A DNA stretch of 64,000 bases from Gymnorhina tibicen. Lineage: Eukaryota > Chordata > Aves > Passeriformes > Artamidae. Location of the stretch: the NCBI GenBank assembly GCA_013399875.1, contig VXAZ01002116.1:227736-291735 (forward strand). Reading direction: 5' to 3'. Below the pieces are notes generated by a model. The model was given only the letters and a program-made list of their open reading frames with translations, ran no database searches and was not told where the DNA came from. Each line of letters starts with the position of its first letter. Position 1 is the stretch's first letter. The position numbers and the translations under genes were made by a program. Shown piece by piece: positions 61,524 to 64,000 of the stretch.

Positions 61524-64000
61524 ACTGAGCCTCCAGTGTTGAGTTTAGTAAGGCGGATGCACTCAGGTGTTCCACTGGACACAGCCAGAGCTATTGTCCT
61601 TCCAGTTACCAGAAGCTCCTGAATTCCACTATGTGGTCACAGTGGCTCCTGATTCCAAGAGTTGTGATCACAGCTTCTCATGGACATAGAGAGGGCAATG
61701 AACCCAGGAGGGACAGAATACAAGTTGTCTTCATGCTTTCTCCAAAACCCATGTCTTCAAACCTCTACAAATCTTGAAAACAGCTGGAAAGCAGGAAGTC
61801 CCCTGTCCACAGGGCAGGACAGCCAATCCCTGCCACCTCTGCCATTCCTGCATCAAATGTACTTTTTTTGCCTGCCTGGGCTGATGCAAAAACATGTCCC
61901 TCATCTTGTTGTTCAGGTCTTGTTAGAAATGACAGCAGCGGATGGGAGACTCCTTTCTGGACCTGTTACAGGGCAATGAAACTGTGATGCCTTCCCAGAG
62001 AAGTTGATGGAAGCCCAGGAGTGTGTGGCCTCGGTGCACCAAATGTCAGGGTGGGCACTTGCCATGCCTACCTCTACACTCCACCCCTGCACTGACGCTG
62101 TGCAGGCTCCACCATATGGGCTTGTAAGGATTCACCAGATTGCTGGCCAGTTGGAAATCCCATGCATAAGTCAAGTTGTTAAAGATGAGAGGCTTTGGCC
62201 TGTTTGCAGTGGAAAATCTATGACCACACATCATGTTTACTGGCCAAGGGATCCAGAAACAGGTGAAAAAACATAACTGGAGCCTGAAATCAGACAGAAG
62301 TGTCATGAGTGGAGAATGAGAATTGTGTACTTATTAAATTGATGAAATTAAATTATTTTTGCCATTGTTAAGGAGAGAGAAATGATGTGACTGGTATGGG
62401 CTTGCTAGGTATGCACTATTAACATGGGCTAACAGGTACTTGTTTGTTTTGAAAATGTTGCACTACCCCACTGCAAACACCTGATTGCCTATCTCCCTGA
62501 AAGACTATGCCTCAAATGGCAGCTCAGCTTCCTTAGAAAGTGCTGGAAGAACCACTGGAGAAAATGCAGCTTGATCTCACAGGCAAAGTAGTGGCCAATG
62601 ATCTTAGTGTTGAGGGGATGTTCTTGCAGAGGGACTGTGTAAAGGTCAGAAACAAGTTCTCCCACTGAACTATGGCAGCTGAGTTAGTAACTGGGAAGGT
62701 TCCTTCTGCAACCACACTCGTTCCCATAAAGTGACCACAGCACAAAAAAGGACAAGATTAGTCAAAGGATTCAGTAAGACAAAAACCCACATATTTTACT
62801 TGGAAGTTCCAAGAAGGATAATGAACTTGGAAAGATGCCACTGTTGACCGGCTTCCTAAGTGGTGGATAGCAGTGTTGTGTGAGTAGAGTTTGCAGGTTG
62901 CCTCTGGTGGAAACACTTCCCTGCAGTGGGCAATAATGTGCAACCCAACCCTGACAGCAATTTGGGGAAGGTCTTCTTCACCCTTATCACCCATGGTGAG
63001 CAGGGCTGATACCATCCTAACCCTGCTTCCCTGCTGGAGAGTTGTAATTGCAGAAACTGTAGCTGAGAACCATTAGGCTTCAGGTGAGAGGAGAGAAGCT
63101 GAGACTGAACTTGGCACAAGGAGAATGTAAAGTTGGGGGAGGATGAGAAAACGAAACACATACTTTTTGTCCCATTGTTCATTCCCTTTGTCAGCTGTTC
63201 TCCATTCCAGACCTGTTTACCAGCAAGGTCATATCAGACTGCTTTACATGGAGATTCTGATGCTGATTGACTTAGCGACTCCCAAAGAAACATCTACAAC
63301 ATCATTAATGTACATATGGATTGTTTATATAGGCTGATGTTTAAAGACTGAAATAGATTTGAAACTTGTAGAAAGAACATCAGGAGGGAAAATATTCAGT
63401 CTAAATGGTGGAGTTGCCCCTCTGAGAAAGCAGCAGTCAGAAGTTTGTTCTCATAACTAAGGGGGTGCAGTCATGTCTTCCAACAATTAGGGCCCCAAAG
63501 TGTGAAATTGAAAGGTTAAAAATATCTCCAAAACAACAAAACCAATAGTTGGATAAATAAAGAGGGGAAAAATTCAGAGAAGTCTGGCTCAAATGAAGAG
63601 TCTGTAAGGAGAAGTCACATGAGGGTTTCCCAGGATTAAATCCCAGGCTGGAGATAGAGCCAAGCTAGACCACTACTGACAACGGCATGCAATGTTGTAT
63701 CTTTCCAGGAGAAGGCAAAAAATGGGCAGAGGGCTGTGGCTTGCTTCCTTGTGGTCTGGCCTGGGTCCATGAAAGGTTAGTCTCATGTAAACAGCTGCAG
63801 GGAAAGTTGGCTTTTGGGTCCCTTGGGGCAAATGCATTCACAAAGGCCCATGGAGGAGGTGCAAAGTTTAATGGATGAGGAAGGAACGGGGTAACTGTGC
63901 AAGCTATTCACTCCAGTCCCAAGTGATTGGCGAATATTGGAAAAAAATTGGATTCTTATAAATCTGTTTTGTCTGATCTGCCTTATATGATATTTTATAA

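Larger units (their letters stand above)
56151..64000. other. No recognised gene or transposable element
   Basis: The last 7.8 kb contain only short unsupported frames on both strands, plus the small tandem repeats listed separately. A 79-codon frame at 57322-57561 crosses an acceptor-like pyrimidine tract ending at about 57424, but no protein is recognisable. Between about 61.6 and 63.2 kb there are clustered frames on both strands (60 to 108 codons). I examined these as possible degraded retroviral or transposon coding sequence and found no motif I can name. Confidence 0.45.

Noticed and set aside
61600..63200. Possible degraded retroviral or transposon coding region
   Set aside because: Frames cluster on both strands, but I found no reverse-transcriptase, envelope or gag motif and no flanking LTR.
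1..64000. tRNA genes and CRISPR arrays
   Set aside because: No tRNA B-box with a matching acceptor stem was found by eye, and no regularly spaced direct repeats are present.

Overview
The window looks like non-coding, intronic or intergenic DNA from a bird, possibly a passerine. The evidence is the repeat content. Several CR1 LINE fragments of avian type are present, with 3' ends carrying the (ATTCTATG)-like octamer, and there are two isolated retroviral LTRs. Base composition is moderately AT-rich and many A/T homopolymers are present. No prokaryotic features (operons, Shine-Dalgarno sites, densely packed long ORFs) are visible. I found no intact protein-coding gene that I can support. The longest open frames are either decayed CR1 reverse-transcriptase pieces, antisense shadows of repeats, or unrecognised frames without homology I can name.

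Layout. 1-8.7 kb is unique-looking sequence with one pyrimidine tract and a weak candidate terminal exon near 2.56 kb. 8.7-9.7 kb is a CR1 copy on the + strand with an internal deletion. About 13.2 kb holds a probable CR1 relic. 17.8-19.1 kb is a long LTR with a very GC-rich core, on the + strand. 22.2-22.9 kb is a second, different LTR on the - strand. 23.8-24.2 kb is a CR1 3' end on the - strand. 26.5-26.7 kb holds an exact 85-bp direct duplication around a single unresolved base, most likely an assembly artefact. 27.23-27.34 kb is a 5S rRNA-like relic, followed by a short CR1-type tail at 28.1 kb.

From 28.2 to 39.5 kb I recognise nothing. 39.57-39.88 kb is an old L3/CR1-like LINE tail. 41.3-41.5 kb is a short CR1 3' end. 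46.86-46.94 kb is a compound trinucleotide microsatellite. 48.62-48.70 kb is a 76-nt near-perfect hairpin with 22-bp arms. 51.0-51.3 kb is a CR1 tail. 53.96-56.15 kb is a cluster of three CR1 fragments, two of them tail to tail. The final 8 kb has no recognised element apart from short tandem repeats.

No new multi-gene system was found. The leads most worth testing are the hairpin at 48.6 kb, the 5S-derived relic at 27.2 kb, the GC-rich LTR at 17.8 kb and the N-flanked duplication at 26.5 kb.
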